Origin: Rhizobium sp. ASV20
Lineage (GTDB): Bacteria; Pseudomonadota; Alphaproteobacteria; Rhizobiales; Rhizobiaceae
Direction: 5' to 3'
Assembly (NCBI RefSeq): GCF_016429015.1
Contig: NZ_JAELTU010000047.1
Coordinates: 1 to 45,394, forward strand
Length of the DNA stretch: 45,394 bases
A program made the translations under genes and the position numbers. The notes under the pieces were generated by a model. The model was given only the letters and a program-made list of their open reading frames with translations. It did no database searches and had not been told where the DNA came from. This document shows positions 33,516-42,450 of the stretch, one piece after another (positions within the stretch are counted from its first letter, which is position 1; every line of letters begins with the position of its first letter).

Positions 33516-35486
33516 TCAGGCGGCTTCGGCGTCCTTCCGCTGTCTCAACAATGACGATTTCACCGCGGCAACGCGCTGATCGATCTCTTCGTCCGTCACT
33601 TGTACCTTTAGGACGTCTTGGACGAATTGCAGTCGCGCTTCCGCAATCCGTAGAACTTCACCCCATCTCTTGACCCAGACCTTTGCTCGGCCGAGGTCAA
33701 GGAAAAGACCCTGGGGGCGGCCCTCTTGGGTGATGCGGTGCATCTGGTCTTCTTTTATGCCGGTTGTCATGAGGAAAAAATTCCAGGACGTTGAAGTGTC
33801 GGCAAACTCGGGCTGATTGATCAGTGCGCTAGCGTAGTCCTCGATCTGATCGAACTCGTCTCTCCCAACGTCTGTTTTCGGACGTTTCAACTCGATCAAA
33901 AGGTACTCCCGATGCTCATGCACGGGATGGGGAATGACCCTTCCGAGAAACACGTCCGCCCGGGCTGTTTTCCCGCCGCGTTTGGTGCCGCGCCCCTTTC
34001 TCGACTTGTTGCCGAGGTCCTCCGCGACGCGCTTCATCACCCGCGTCAGGCCAGCCTCTGGCAAGGCGATATGGAACTGTTCGCCGAAAATCCAGGTGTT
34101 TGCCTGGACGATAAGGTCCAGCTCGCCACGTTCCTTGACGCTCAGGCGTTTATCTGGATCGCTCACCATCTGTCGTATGATCTCTATCGCCGTCACGCGA
34201 TCTGCGATCATGCTGGAAGCCGCTATGATGTTTGACAAATCTGTCTTTCCCAGAAGAGACGAGAACTCATCCTGGCGCGACTTCGGGAGATTGACAACGG
34301 CCCGCAAGATGTTGGTCACCGACTCGGGATTGTGCCTGACGGCTTCCCTAAGAAGCGCGAGGGTGATCTTCTTCAAAGAAGGGTCGGCTCTTTTGAATTC
34401 GCGAGAGTAGGACGTTACGGCGTAAGTGGCGATGTCGAAGACTTGCCGCTCCCTCGACTCCACCTCGCTTTTAGGCTCCCCCTCGTAGGGGTAGGAACCC
34501 TCGGCAATCAAGTCCGCGATTATATTGGAGGCTTCCTCGGACTGTCGGCTTCGAAAATGATCCGTAAGAGCGTCACGGATGTACTCAAGGATCTTCGTCA
34601 GGTCTGGGTCTGTCAAGGCATCGAGCTCGAGAAGATTGCCCGCATGCATCTTCTCGAAGAACTTCGAATACGCATAGGCCGAGAAAGAGAAACCTGGAGC
34701 CGTCACTCCCGCTGGCTGGGAAGCCAAGGCGACGCCGTCATCCGCTCCGATATAAAGTCTCCGGTCACCCATCGAACCGTTCCACTCGATTACATGCACC
34801 CGGAGATCGTTCACGGTCCCATCGCTGATGTGGATGGGACCGATGGTCATCTCGTCCTTCCGAGCGATGATCTTGTCGGGAGAGACGTGCCTTCCGTTAT
34901 ACTCGATGACAACATTGGGGTATTGGAGGACGTAGGCGGCAAACACGGCGCTAAACTGCTGGAAAGCCTCCTCGCCGACGAGCCAGTCGAAAGTGTCCTT
35001 GAGATGACTCAACTCAACGGTAGTTCCAGTCTGTTCACCTGCGATGTCAATAGGATCGCCCACGACACAGCTTCCCAGAGCCGCGGCTTCGATGCTTGCC
35101 GTCACGATCTGGAGTTTGCCGTTTTCGAAGAAGCGGGTGTCCCACTTGGACAGTCCAGCAAGAGAGAAGAAACGAAGTCTGCCCCGCCCCTCCTTGCCGT
35201 GCATCGCGCGGCCGTGTTTCGGCGTACGCTCCACATGCTTTTTCCACGATTCGCCTAACTGGCTGTATTCTTGATTGAGGGCGCTCGGCCGGATGCCAGA
35301 GCCGTTGTCGATGACTCTTATCGTTTGAAGTCCGCCTAAGGCGTTTCTGTCGAACTCGACGGATACATTTAGGGCATCCCCATCTAGAGCGTTCCAAACG
35401 AATTCCGACAGGCCACGTAGCGGATCGCTCGTCTTCGCGACCTTTTCGAGATGATCCTGCCCAGGAAGTAGACTCAGCGTTGCCAT
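33516..35486 (-). CDS. GHKL ATPase fused to PD-(D/E)XK nuclease
   Basis: 656 residues from the ATG at 35486, with GGGGG six bases upstream. The N-terminal Hsp90/MutL/MORC-type ATPase has the N-box SEFVWNALDGDA (E28, N32), VIDNGSGI (58-65) and the G-box GKEGRGRLRFFSL (97-109). A long middle part is followed by a C-terminal nuclease: D511 in ARADVFLG and E532-x-K534 in LIELKRPKTD, which fits PD-(D/E)XK. The combination suggests an ATP-gated DNA clamp with a cutting domain, a design seen in several defence proteins. It is the gene closest to the tRNA boundary and is not close to a named system I can recall. Confidence 0.85.
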   Translation of the reverse strand: MATLSLLPGQDHLEKVAKTSDPLRGLSEFVWNALDGDALNVSVEFDRNALGGLQTIRVIDNGSGIRPSALNQEYSQLGESWKKHVERTPKHGRAMHGKEGRGRLRFFSLAGLSKWDTRFFENGKLQIVTASIEAAALGSCVVGDPIDIAGEQTGTTVELSHLKDTFDWLVGEEAFQQFSAVFAAYVLQYPNVVIEYNGRHVSPDKIIARKDEMTIGPIHISDGTVNDLRVHVIEWNGSMGDRRLYIGADDGVALASQPAGVTAPGFSFSAYAYSKFFEKMHAGNLLELDALTDPDLTKILEYIRDALTDHFRSRQSEEASNIIADLIAEGSYPYEGEPKSEVESRERQVFDIATYAVTSYSREFKRADPSLKKITLALLREAVRHNPESVTNILRAVVNLPKSRQDEFSSLLGKTDLSNIIAASSMIADRVTAIEIIRQMVSDPDKRLSVKERGELDLIVQANTWIFGEQFHIALPEAGLTRVMKRVAEDLGNKSRKGRGTKRGGKTARADVFLGRVIPHPVHEHREYLLIELKRPKTDVGRDEFDQIEDYASALINQPEFADTSTSWNFFLMTTGIKEDQMHRITQEGRPQGLFLDLGRAKVWVKRWGEVLRIAEARLQFVQDVLKVQVTDEEIDQRVAAVKSSLLRQRKDAEAA

Positions 35487-35751
35487 CGATTGCCCCCGCA
35501 AAATGAAGACATCGGTGTTGCATCCTATTCGCCAAGGATCAAGCGGGTCGCTAGAGTGCAAATCGATACAGACCGTCTTTGCAGGGGACTCCAAACGTCA
35601 CGCCAACTTTTACACCGAGGACTTCGTGTGGATATCAACGTTATCAGTGGGGTAAAATGCGCTTCTAAGGCCATTTCCGCAATAAAAACAACGTATGCTA
35701 GCGCAATCGTATTGACGAAAAAATCATCGATGATGACGAACTAGAAGAGAA

Positions 35752-35827
35752 TGGTGGGCCCGGAGGGACTCGAACCCCCAACCAAGCGGTTATGAGCCGC
35801 CGGCTCTAACCATTGAGCTACAGGCCC
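35752..35827 (-). tRNA. tRNA-Ile2 (anticodon CAU)
   Basis: A complete 76-nt cloverleaf including an encoded CCA. The acceptor stem is GGGCCTG/CGGGCCC, the anticodon loop CTCATAA (anticodon CAT) and the T loop TTCGAGT. The strong resemblance to E. coli ileX (AGCTCA-TGGTTAGAGC and the loop CTCATAA) points to tRNA-Ile that reads AUA after lysidine modification rather than a methionine tRNA. Its 3' end faces the island, which is the side on which integrating elements normally insert. The gene marks the island boundary. Confidence 0.95.
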
Positions 35828-35989
35828 GGCACGAGAAAAGTCCCCGCACTCGCGACTCCGAAGCAATGGTTCCCCGGAAGCCGACTTGGCTCTAACTCAA
35901 TTTCTCTTTTCCGACAAGGGACTGCCGTAATACCTTCACAATCAATCCGCAAAAGCGAACCCGAGGGATCATCAACCAAGGAACGAACC

Positions 35990-36733
35990 ATGCTACTGAC
36001 GAAAACCAGAGATTTTGCTCTTGCCGCTCTTGTCAGCACGACATTCTTCATGCCTGCGGCTGCAGCCTTCGCCGAAGATGCCAAGCCGCGCGAGGCTGTC
36101 ATTACGGTCACCGGCGAGGGACATGCGGCGGTTGCACCCGATATGGCTGTAGTAACGCTTGCAGTCGTTCAGCAGGCAAAGACAGCCCAGGATGCGCTCG
36201 AACAGAACAATAAGGCAATGGGCGCAGTTCTGGCGACGCTGAAGGAAAGTGGTATCGCGGAACGCGATCTGCAGACCTCGGGCTTCTCCATCCAGCCACA
36301 ATATACCTATCCGAATGACAAGGATGGCCATACGCAGCCACCGGTACTGAATGGATATCAGGTGACGAACGGCCTCACCGTTCGCGTGCGGGACCTCACC
36401 AAGCTCGGTGGATTGCTCGACCAGGCGATCAAGCTCGGCATCAACCAGGGCGGTGACATCCAGTTCACCAATGACAAGCCGGATGCGGTCCTTGCCGAAG
36501 CTCGCAAGAAGGCCGTCGCAGACGCTGCCACCAAGGCGAAGACCCTGACGGATGCCGCCGGCGTCAAGCTCGGTCACATCGTCTCGATCCATGAGGGCGG
36601 CGTTGCGGCCCCGCCGCAGCCTTACATGCGCGCTATGGCCGCGTCGGCACCAATGGATAAGGCCGTCCCGGTCACCACGGGCGAGAACGAATACAATGCA
36701 TCGGTGAGCATCACCTACTCGATCCAGCAGTAA
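35990..36733 (+). CDS. SIMPL (DUF541) domain periplasmic protein
   Basis: 247 residues. AAGGA precedes the ATG at 35990. The signal peptide ends near FMPAAAAFAE. The mature protein has the SIMPL/DUF541 pattern: AVITVTGEGHAAVAPDMAVVTL, ERDLQTSGFSIQPQY, GYQVTNGLTVRVRDL, and ARKKAVADAATKAKTLTDAAG. Such proteins are periplasmic or secreted oxidative-stress-associated proteins of unclear chemistry. It is the first gene to the right of the tRNA and belongs to the conserved flank. Confidence 0.9.
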   Translation: MLLTKTRDFALAALVSTTFFMPAAAAFAEDAKPREAVITVTGEGHAAVAPDMAVVTLAVVQQAKTAQDALEQNNKAMGAVLATLKESGIAERDLQTSGFSIQPQYTYPNDKDGHTQPPVLNGYQVTNGLTVRVRDLTKLGGLLDQAIKLGINQGGDIQFTNDKPDAVLAEARKKAVADAATKAKTLTDAAGVKLGHIVSIHEGGVAAPPQPYMRAMAASAPMDKAVPVTTGENEYNASVSITYSIQQ

Positions 36734-36895
36734 GCATAGCATCGAGAGCTGGAGCGCATTGCGAGCTTGAAGGCTGACGATGCGCTCCAAACGATTCGAG
36801 GAATGCCGCGCTGCCGCTTTCCGTTCGACATCGAGCAAGGGCACTGGCTCAACCGGCCTTTTGATCGCTCGAAATGCCAACTACCCCAAAAACAA

Positions 36896-36941
36896 AACCG
36901 CCCTTCACTCAGATCCTCGTAAGATCGAGCAAAGGGCGGTT
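36896..36941 (-). terminator. Terminator hairpin
   Basis: AACCGCCCTT (36896-36905) pairs with AAGGGCGGTT (36932-36941). On the minus strand it is followed by TTTTGTTTTT, so it ends the transcript of the gene at 37014-37355. Confidence 0.7.
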
Positions 36942-37013
36942 CCGCGGCCCCCGCCAATAAGGCGAAAAGGTCAGGCAATGAAGAGTGGGCGCCTTGGGCA
37001 CCCACAATTTCTA

Positions 37014-37355
37014 TCAGCGGCCAAGCAGCGGGCAGCCGCGAACATTTGCAAACATCATCGTATCCGGACCACGGCGACCGAAGCCGTCAACGATCACACG
37101 ACGCGGCGTGACATCAACGACGCGGGCACGGCGCAAGCCGTAGCTGCGTGCGACGTCAAGGGCGTCGCGCGGATCACAGCCGCGACGGTCGTAACGCGGC
37201 GGCGGCGGACGGTCATAGTCCGGCGGTGGCGGACGATGACGGCCAGGGCCGACATAGATGTCCAAATTCTGGGCGGAAGCAAAATCCGCCGTGCCGGACA
37301 ACGCCGTGACTGCGATGGCGGCGGCGACCCCCAACTTTGCCAGCAATTGTTTCAT
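37014..37355 (-). CDS. Small exported protein, paralogue 1
   Basis: 113 residues from the ATG at 37355, with GGAG six bases upstream. Signal peptide (KLGVAAAIAVTALSGTADFASA) then a Pro/Arg/Asp-rich linker and the conserved C-terminal block RRGCDPRDALDVARSYGLRRARV...RVIVDGFGRRGPDTMMFANVRGCPLL (cut here). The two cysteines may pair. The same C-terminal block is found in the gene at 37609-37914, so this is a tandem paralogue. Typical of rhizobial periplasmic small proteins; function unknown. Confidence 0.85.
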   Translation of the reverse strand: MKQLLAKLGVAAAIAVTALSGTADFASAQNLDIYVGPGRHRPPPPDYDRPPPPRYDRRGCDPRDALDVARSYGLRRARVVDVTPRRVIVDGFGRRGPDTMMFANVRGCPLLGR

Positions 37356-37531
37356 TCTGTTCTCCATAGTGCAAAAGGCTTCTCTCATACCTGCAAGATG
37401 CATTGAGCGAGTGCCCGAGAGGTAAAGGCGAGATACTGAATGGATTCAGAATCAGCCGTTCATCTAATATTCACGTACAATGAACACCAACGTCACACCA
37501 GACGGCTGATAATAGCACACTGAAACAAAAT

Positions 37532-37560
37532 GAAGCCGCCTCGCTTCCCGAGGCGGCTTC
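37532..37560 (-). terminator. Terminator hairpin
   Basis: A 12-bp stem GAAGCCGCCTCG/CGAGGCGGCTTC with a 5-base loop. On the minus strand it is followed by ATTTTGTTTC, so it terminates the gene at 37609-37914. Confidence 0.85.
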
Positions 37561-37608
37561 AGATCTAGCGAATAGATGTGGAAAACCCGGAGAATCCGGG
37601 TGCCATTA

Positions 37609-37914
37609 TTAGCGGCGGATCAACGGGCAACCCCGTTCGTTGGCGAAAACGACACGATCCGGCCCACGGCGGCCGAAACCTTCGACGATCACGCGGCGCG
37701 GCGTGATGTTATCGATGCGGGCGCGGCGCAGGCCCATGTCGCGTGCCTTTTGAACAGCCAGAACCGGCGAGCACGAACGGCCACGATAATGATCATAGCG
37801 GGCCTGCTGGATGCCAGGATGAAAATCATTGGCCGATGCCGTTACGGCGGTTGCAGAGATGGCGCCGAGCGCGACGAGGGCTGCAATACCTGCCTTGGCG
37901 AAAAGATTGGTCAT
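37609..37914 (-). CDS. Small exported protein, paralogue 2
   Basis: 101 residues, with AAGGAG before the ATG. Signal peptide (AALVALGAISATAVTASA) and a conserved block CSPVLAVQKARDMGLRRARI...RVIVEGFGRRGPDRVVFANERGCPLI that matches the neighbouring gene. It lacks the Pro-rich linker of paralogue 1. Both genes have their own terminator and so are probably transcribed separately. Confidence 0.87.
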   Translation of the reverse strand: MTNLFAKAGIAALVALGAISATAVTASANDFHPGIQQARYDHYRGRSCSPVLAVQKARDMGLRRARIDNITPRRVIVEGFGRRGPDRVVFANERGCPLIRR

Positions 37915-38085
37915 GGGTGTTTCTCCTTCAAATCCTTGCTTCGGATTGTTGCAATCCCGTTATCCGGCTCAAGGCCTTTGGGATTGAGATCACGCTACGG
38001 CAGCCAAGCTGAACCGAACGCGAATTGGCCATTCAGATTGTATTCATGGGGGTTAACAATTGGTTAGCGGCCAGAACTGCAGCGA

Positions 38086-38511
38086 TCAAGCAGAGAGATG
38101 CAGAACAATTTCGCGCCGATGCGGCCGGTCGCGGTGCTCGAAAAGGTAAAGGCCCTGCCAGGTGCCGAGCGCGAGGCGGCCATTCGTGACGGGAACGCCG
38201 ATCGAAACTTGTGTCAGCGCTGCCTTGATGTGTGCCGGCATATCGTCAGGCCCTTCCGTTGTATGCACGATCCAGCGCATCGACGGATCGGAGGAAGGCG
38301 GCACCAACCGACGAAAGAAGGCATTGAGATCGGTCTTCACATCGGGATCGGCATTTTCCTGGATGAGCAGCGAGCAGGAGGTGTGACGGACAAATACGGT
38401 CAAAAGCCCCTCGCCGCCCGCCGCCGCAGTCCGAACGAATTGCGCAGCCGGTTCCGTAAATTCGTAGAGCCCCTGCCCGCGCGTGGAGAGGCTGATGATG
38501 GTTTGCGGCAT
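38086..38511 (-). CDS. YjbQ family protein
   Basis: 141 residues from the ATG at 38511 (MPQTIISLSTRG). It matches the YjbQ/UPF0047 family over its full length: GLLTVFVRHTSCSLLIQENADPDV, then DLNAFFRRLVPP, and NGRLALGTWQGLYLFEHRDRPH. The family is linked to a secondary thiamine phosphate synthase-like activity, though the physiological role is uncertain. GGGA precedes the start. An upstream ATG four codons earlier is possible. Confidence 0.92.
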   Translation of the reverse strand: MPQTIISLSTRGQGLYEFTEPAAQFVRTAAAGGEGLLTVFVRHTSCSLLIQENADPDVKTDLNAFFRRLVPPSSDPSMRWIVHTTEGPDDMPAHIKAALTQVSIGVPVTNGRLALGTWQGLYLFEHRDRPHRREIVLHLSA

Positions 38512-38584
38512 GGCTTTTCCCAATGATGGCGGTCCGCATCAGGTCGGGCGCGGCAGCGAATTGTCAAGGCCGCGCATGAACCGC

Positions 38585-38938
38585 CTACATTTCCACGATG
38601 CTCTTGAACCCGCCATAGATCATTCGACGGCCGTCGAAAGGCATGTTCTGCATCTCCCCCTCCAGACGTGGATCGGCCATGACCTTTGCCACGATCTCGT
38701 CGCGGCTCTGCCGGGATTCATAGGTAATCCAGGAAAAAACGACCACTTCATCTTCCGTCGCTTGCACCGCGCGCGGAAAGGACGTCAATTCCCCATAGGG
38801 AACATCCTCACCGACCGTCTCGACATAGCTGAGCGCGCCATATTCCTTCCAGATGCTACCGCCTTTTTGTGCCAATGCCTTGTAAGCTTCCAGCTTATCC
38901 TTCGGCACGGCGATAATAAAACCATCGACATAGGACAT
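38585..38938 (-). CDS. DUF1428 family protein
   Basis: 117 residues from the ATG at 38938, with GGAG upstream; the frame continues further but without support. The sequence MSYVDGFIIAVPKDKLEAYK, VETVGEDVPYGELTSFPRAVQA and RRMIYGGFKSIVEM (cut) is the DUF1428/YbaA signature. A ferredoxin-like alpha/beta-barrel fold is expected; function unknown. Confidence 0.92.
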   Translation of the reverse strand: MSYVDGFIIAVPKDKLEAYKALAQKGGSIWKEYGALSYVETVGEDVPYGELTSFPRAVQATEDEVVVFSWITYESRQSRDEIVAKVMADPRLEGEMQNMPFDGRRMIYGGFKSIVEM

Positions 38939-39074
38939 TTCTATCTCCTCAATTCGCAACATTCGCCTTCCAAGGACGTTCCGACAGGTCGATATCCGAC
39001 AGACGACATAATCTTTTCCGGCGCCGAACGACCGATATAAAAAAGCGTCGGCGCAGCTGCTGGCGGGAGTACAT

Positions 39075-39467
39075 ATGCAGATTGAATATAGGGACGACCC
39101 AAATCCCGGAAACCACGCACTGAACGCACTCTGGGCGCGCGCCTGGAATGCCACCTGCGCCCGTGACTTCTCTTCGATCCTATCGCGAAGCCTCGCCCAT
39201 GTCGGCGCATTTTCCGGCTTCAAGCTCGTCGGTTTTGTAAACGTTGCCTGGGATGGCGGCATTCATGCTTTCATTCTCGATACCTGCGTGGATCCGGAAT
39301 TTCGAAGACAAGGCATCGCGACCAGCCTCGTCGAAAGGGCAAAGATCCTCGCTCGCGAACGCGGTGCTGAATGGTTGCATGTCGATTTCGAACCGCACCT
39401 CACCCATTTCTATCGACAGGCCGGTTTCGCGCCCACCGAGGCGGGCCTGATAAGGCTGCGTGATTGA
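39075..39467 (+). CDS. GNAT-family acetyltransferase
   Basis: 130 residues, with GGAG five bases before the ATG. The GNAT acetyl-CoA motif is in TCVDPEFRRQGIATSLVERA (R-x-x-G-I/A), followed by WLHVDFEPHLTHFYRQAGF. The substrate is unknown. It is divergent from the DUF1428 gene. Confidence 0.9.
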   Translation: MQIEYRDDPNPGNHALNALWARAWNATCARDFSSILSRSLAHVGAFSGFKLVGFVNVAWDGGIHAFILDTCVDPEFRRQGIATSLVERAKILARERGAEWLHVDFEPHLTHFYRQAGFAPTEAGLIRLRD

Positions 39468-39491
39468 GACTTCTGTCAGGCTTCGAAAGTG

Positions 39492-40415
39492 TTAGGCCGG
39501 TGAACGCACTTGCGAGAGCAGCCAGCTGCGGAATAGCGCCGCCGATGGATTGAGCAGCGCATTTGGTGGATAAAGCAGATTGTAGCTTACCGCCGCCGGC
39601 TGGACCTCGATAAAGCATCGGACCAGCTTTCCCTCGGCAATGTCACCGGCAACCAGCGAACTGCGGACCAAAGCAAAGCCCAGCCCTTCCCGGCACGCCT
39701 CGAGCATATCGGCAAAGGTTTCCAACACGTGGCTGCTCGCGACGGCCTTTGCGATATCGAATGGCGGATCCGCCTCGGTGTTTGCACCGGCGATCTGCTC
39801 GTACCAGCGCTGCCAATCCAAGGTCGTATGCCGCATACCGGCATAGCGCAGCAGCGGCGCCGCCGCGATCGCATGACGCGGAGGAAGTCGTTTCGACAGC
39901 GTCGGCGAGCTGACGACGAACTCTTCATCCATCAACAACTCCTCCTGAACGAGCCCCGTCTCGGCGCGGCCAAGCCAGATCGCCAGATCAAGCCCGCCGG
40001 GCTGAAAATCCGGTCGTTGATAGCCGACGGCCATCTTCAACTCGATCTCCGGATGCCGCTGACAGAAATCCGGCAATCGCGATGCCAACCATTGGCTCGA
40101 AAACTCCGGGGAAACGGAGACCGAGACAGTTCGGACCGAGATACTGGCGCGCGCCTCATGAAGCGCCATTTCGAGTTTCGAGATGGTCTCCGCAATGGCT
40201 GGATGCAGGCGTGCGCCCAGCGGTGTCAGCCTTGCCCCATGCCGGCCGCGATCGAACAACCGTCCTCCGATCCATCCCTCCAACTGCGCGAGCTGATGGC
40301 TGACGGCGGTCTGGGTCTGGCCAATGCGGTCCGCCGCGCGACCAAACCCGCCGGTGTCGGCAATGGCGCAAAATGCCTGCAGCACCGATAGAGGTGGAAG
40401 TGGCCGCTTTCCCAT
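39492..40415 (-). CDS. LysR-type transcriptional regulator
   Basis: 307 residues from the ATG at 40415 (MGKRPLPPLSVLQAF). The N-terminal winged helix is typical of LysR/GcvA-like regulators: IADTGGFGRAADRIGQTQTA and VSHQLAQLEGWIGGRLFDR. The substrate-binding domain follows. The target is probably nearby, possibly the divergent small gene at 40511. Confidence 0.93.
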   Translation of the reverse strand: MGKRPLPPLSVLQAFCAIADTGGFGRAADRIGQTQTAVSHQLAQLEGWIGGRLFDRGRHGARLTPLGARLHPAIAETISKLEMALHEARASISVRTVSVSVSPEFSSQWLASRLPDFCQRHPEIELKMAVGYQRPDFQPGGLDLAIWLGRAETGLVQEELLMDEEFVVSSPTLSKRLPPRHAIAAAPLLRYAGMRHTTLDWQRWYEQIAGANTEADPPFDIAKAVASSHVLETFADMLEACREGLGFALVRSSLVAGDIAEGKLVRCFIEVQPAAVSYNLLYPPNALLNPSAALFRSWLLSQVRSPA

Positions 40416-40510
40416 GAAAATCCCGCATGATTGATTGCTGGAAGCTTCATTATACATGACTGAAATTCAGCGGCATCTGTCTATTTCGAGAAATCGAAAG
40501 TCTGAAATAG

Positions 40511-40702
40511 ATGAAAATAGATCATGAAAATAACTGGACACAGCGATTCTTCCGCTACATGGCTCGATCAATCCACTGGTGCGGCCATGTGCCAAAGGCA
40601 TCGACACGAGTAAGTAAACAGCGCGATTCACTGCAGTCGGCCAGCCCGCATTTGCTGCGGGATGTCGGTGTCAGCGATGGCAGAGCAAATCGGCTGAGAT
40701 AA
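40511..40702 (+). CDS. DUF1127-like small protein
   Basis: 63 residues, Arg-rich, ending SASPHLLRDVGVSDGRANRL, which resembles the L-x-D-I/V-G-x-S-x box of short DUF1127-type proteins found in Rhizobiales. The ribosome site is weak and other starts are possible (ATG at 40523 or 40559). Divergent from the LysR gene. Confidence 0.45.
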   Translation: MKIDHENNWTQRFFRYMARSIHWCGHVPKASTRVSKQRDSLQSASPHLLRDVGVSDGRANRLR

Positions 40703-40723
40703 CAGGCACGACCCTGCTACTCG

Positions 40724-41455
40724 TCAGCCTCGATGTTGTCTTGCTTCAACGTTTCCATCAGCCGTAAGATCAAATCGCGGCGCAGAAAGACTGAGAATCT
40801 CGCGTCTGCTCTGCACCGACCAGACAGAAGCCAGCTCAGCCGAAATCGCATCGATCAGATGTGGCACATCGCTGCTTGCCGAACTATGCAGGGCTTCAGC
40901 CACGATCAGCACGGATCGCGTCTCCTGACGCACTGCCGAGAGGCCGCTTTGCCGGTTGGTCCAGCGCCGCGCGTGCGCTTGTCCGGCCGTGTCAGCGAAG
41001 ATGACCTCGCGAGGTTCCGGGTGCTCCGTCTCGCCGGAAAAGGTCAGATAGGACTCGCTGCCGTGCGCGTGGCGAACTTCTAGATCGCCCGAGACCTTTT
41101 CAAGGTCGAAAACGGCCACCGGAATGGCGAATGCAATGGAGATGGCGTTGCAGAGATCGACGAGCGGATGCAGCTGCGGCAGCGATCCCTCCTGACGAAA
41201 ACGGCGCAGCAAAGCCTCGGAAGCACAGCGATATTGCGTCGGCTTCATCCCCATTTTCGAAAAGGCGCGCCGCCAAGCCTGAATTTCCGGCATTTCGCCC
41301 TCGGTGCCTTGCGTCAAACGCTCTGCAGCGATCGCGTGGTAGCCCACTATCCGCTCCGTAACGAACGCATCGGCCGTGATCCCTTCAGCGAACAGCACGC
41401 CGGGAACCAACTCCGGAAATTCGCTCCACATCTCGTTCGAGTGACGGAAATACAT
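40724..41455 (-). CDS. B3/B4 tRNA-binding domain protein
   Basis: 243 residues from the ATG at 41455, with GGAG plus AGG upstream. The sequence resembles the stand-alone B3/B4 domain of phenylalanyl-tRNA synthetase beta: IQAWRRAFSKMGMKPTQYRC, SLPQLHPLVDLCNAISI and LEVRHAHGSE. Such proteins may edit or bind tRNA or amino acids. The frame extends to 41506 but the chosen start gives the better ribosome site. Confidence 0.88.
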   Translation of the reverse strand: MYFRHSNEMWSEFPELVPGVLFAEGITADAFVTERIVGYHAIAAERLTQGTEGEMPEIQAWRRAFSKMGMKPTQYRCASEALLRRFRQEGSLPQLHPLVDLCNAISIAFAIPVAVFDLEKVSGDLEVRHAHGSESYLTFSGETEHPEPREVIFADTAGQAHARRWTNRQSGLSAVRQETRSVLIVAEALHSSASSDVPHLIDAISAELASVWSVQSRREILSLSAPRFDLTADGNVEARQHRG

Positions 41456-41536
41456 GACCTCTCCTTCGGCAGTCTCAATTGGTGCTGCAGAAAACCCCGT
41501 CACCATCGCGCAGTCTTGAATGAAATTGCAGATGCG

Positions 41537-42343
41537 TCAGCACGCCGTCGCATAGGCGCCGGGCGAGACACCGAAATTGCGGACAAAGAGCCGGGTCATG
41601 TGGCTTTGATCGGCAAAGCCAGAGGCAAAGGCCACTTCCGCCAGCGGCGTGCCAAGCCCAATCAGCCGTCGCGCTTCCTGGATACGGCGTTGCAGCAGAT
41701 AGGCGTGCGGCGTGAGCCCCGTTGCCTTGCTGAACGCGCGGAGGAACTGGAACTGGCTGAGCCCGCAGACATCGGCGAGTTCGGCAAGAGTAAAAGGCGC
41801 GGCAGGATCGTCGTCGATCAACTCGCGGGCACGGCTGATGGCTAAGGGAACGGTGACATCACGTAAACTTTGCCTGCCCTCGCTCATCACATCCGCGACA
41901 AGGGACAACAACAGCCCATCCCGTAAAAGATCACCTTGCGAGGCGGATTGACCGATCAGAAGCGGAAACAAAGTCCTGAACTTCGAAACCAGTTCGACAT
42001 TGCGAATGACCGGAGACGGAAACTCCACCTCGCCCATCCTGCCCTCGCCGATATTCTGCAGGAGGTCGGCAATGACGCGCGTATCGAAATAGAGCATCGA
42101 CCAGGCCCTGCTGTCGCCAACGGGCATGCCGTCATGCACCTCGTTCGGATTGACGCTGATGATATCGCCGGCCTCGGCCTGCACCATGCCTCGTCCGCTG
42201 AGTGAGGCCTGGGCACCGGCGTCGATCAGGCCTATGCCGAATTGATCATGCGTGTGCTTGGGAAAGCTGTGGCCCGTCTCCGCTTTCACGGCTTCGACGC
42301 CGGTAAGCGAACTTCGGAATATCCTGAATTGGCCGGCCTTCAT
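41537..42343 (-). CDS. AraC-family regulator
   Basis: 268 residues. N-terminal cupin-like sensor (GHSFPKHTHDQFGIGLI) and the C-terminal double helix-turn-helix (FTLAELADVCGLSQFQFLRA and PLAEVAFASGFADQSHMTRLF) of AraC regulators. It lies just downstream of the EamA transporter gene and upstream of the B3/B4 gene on the same strand and may control the transporter. Confidence 0.93.
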   Translation of the reverse strand: MKAGQFRIFRSSLTGVEAVKAETGHSFPKHTHDQFGIGLIDAGAQASLSGRGMVQAEAGDIISVNPNEVHDGMPVGDSRAWSMLYFDTRVIADLLQNIGEGRMGEVEFPSPVIRNVELVSKFRTLFPLLIGQSASQGDLLRDGLLLSLVADVMSEGRQSLRDVTVPLAISRARELIDDDPAAPFTLAELADVCGLSQFQFLRAFSKATGLTPHAYLLQRRIQEARRLIGLGTPLAEVAFASGFADQSHMTRLFVRNFGVSPGAYATAC

Positions 42344-42450
42344 CCGTGTCGCTTCTCCAAGGAGGTGACATCCCTATCAGGGGACGCTGGCAAAGCTTAG
42401 CGCGGCGACGTTGCGGCTGGCAATCTCGATCCCGCGCAGCACGGATCGCT

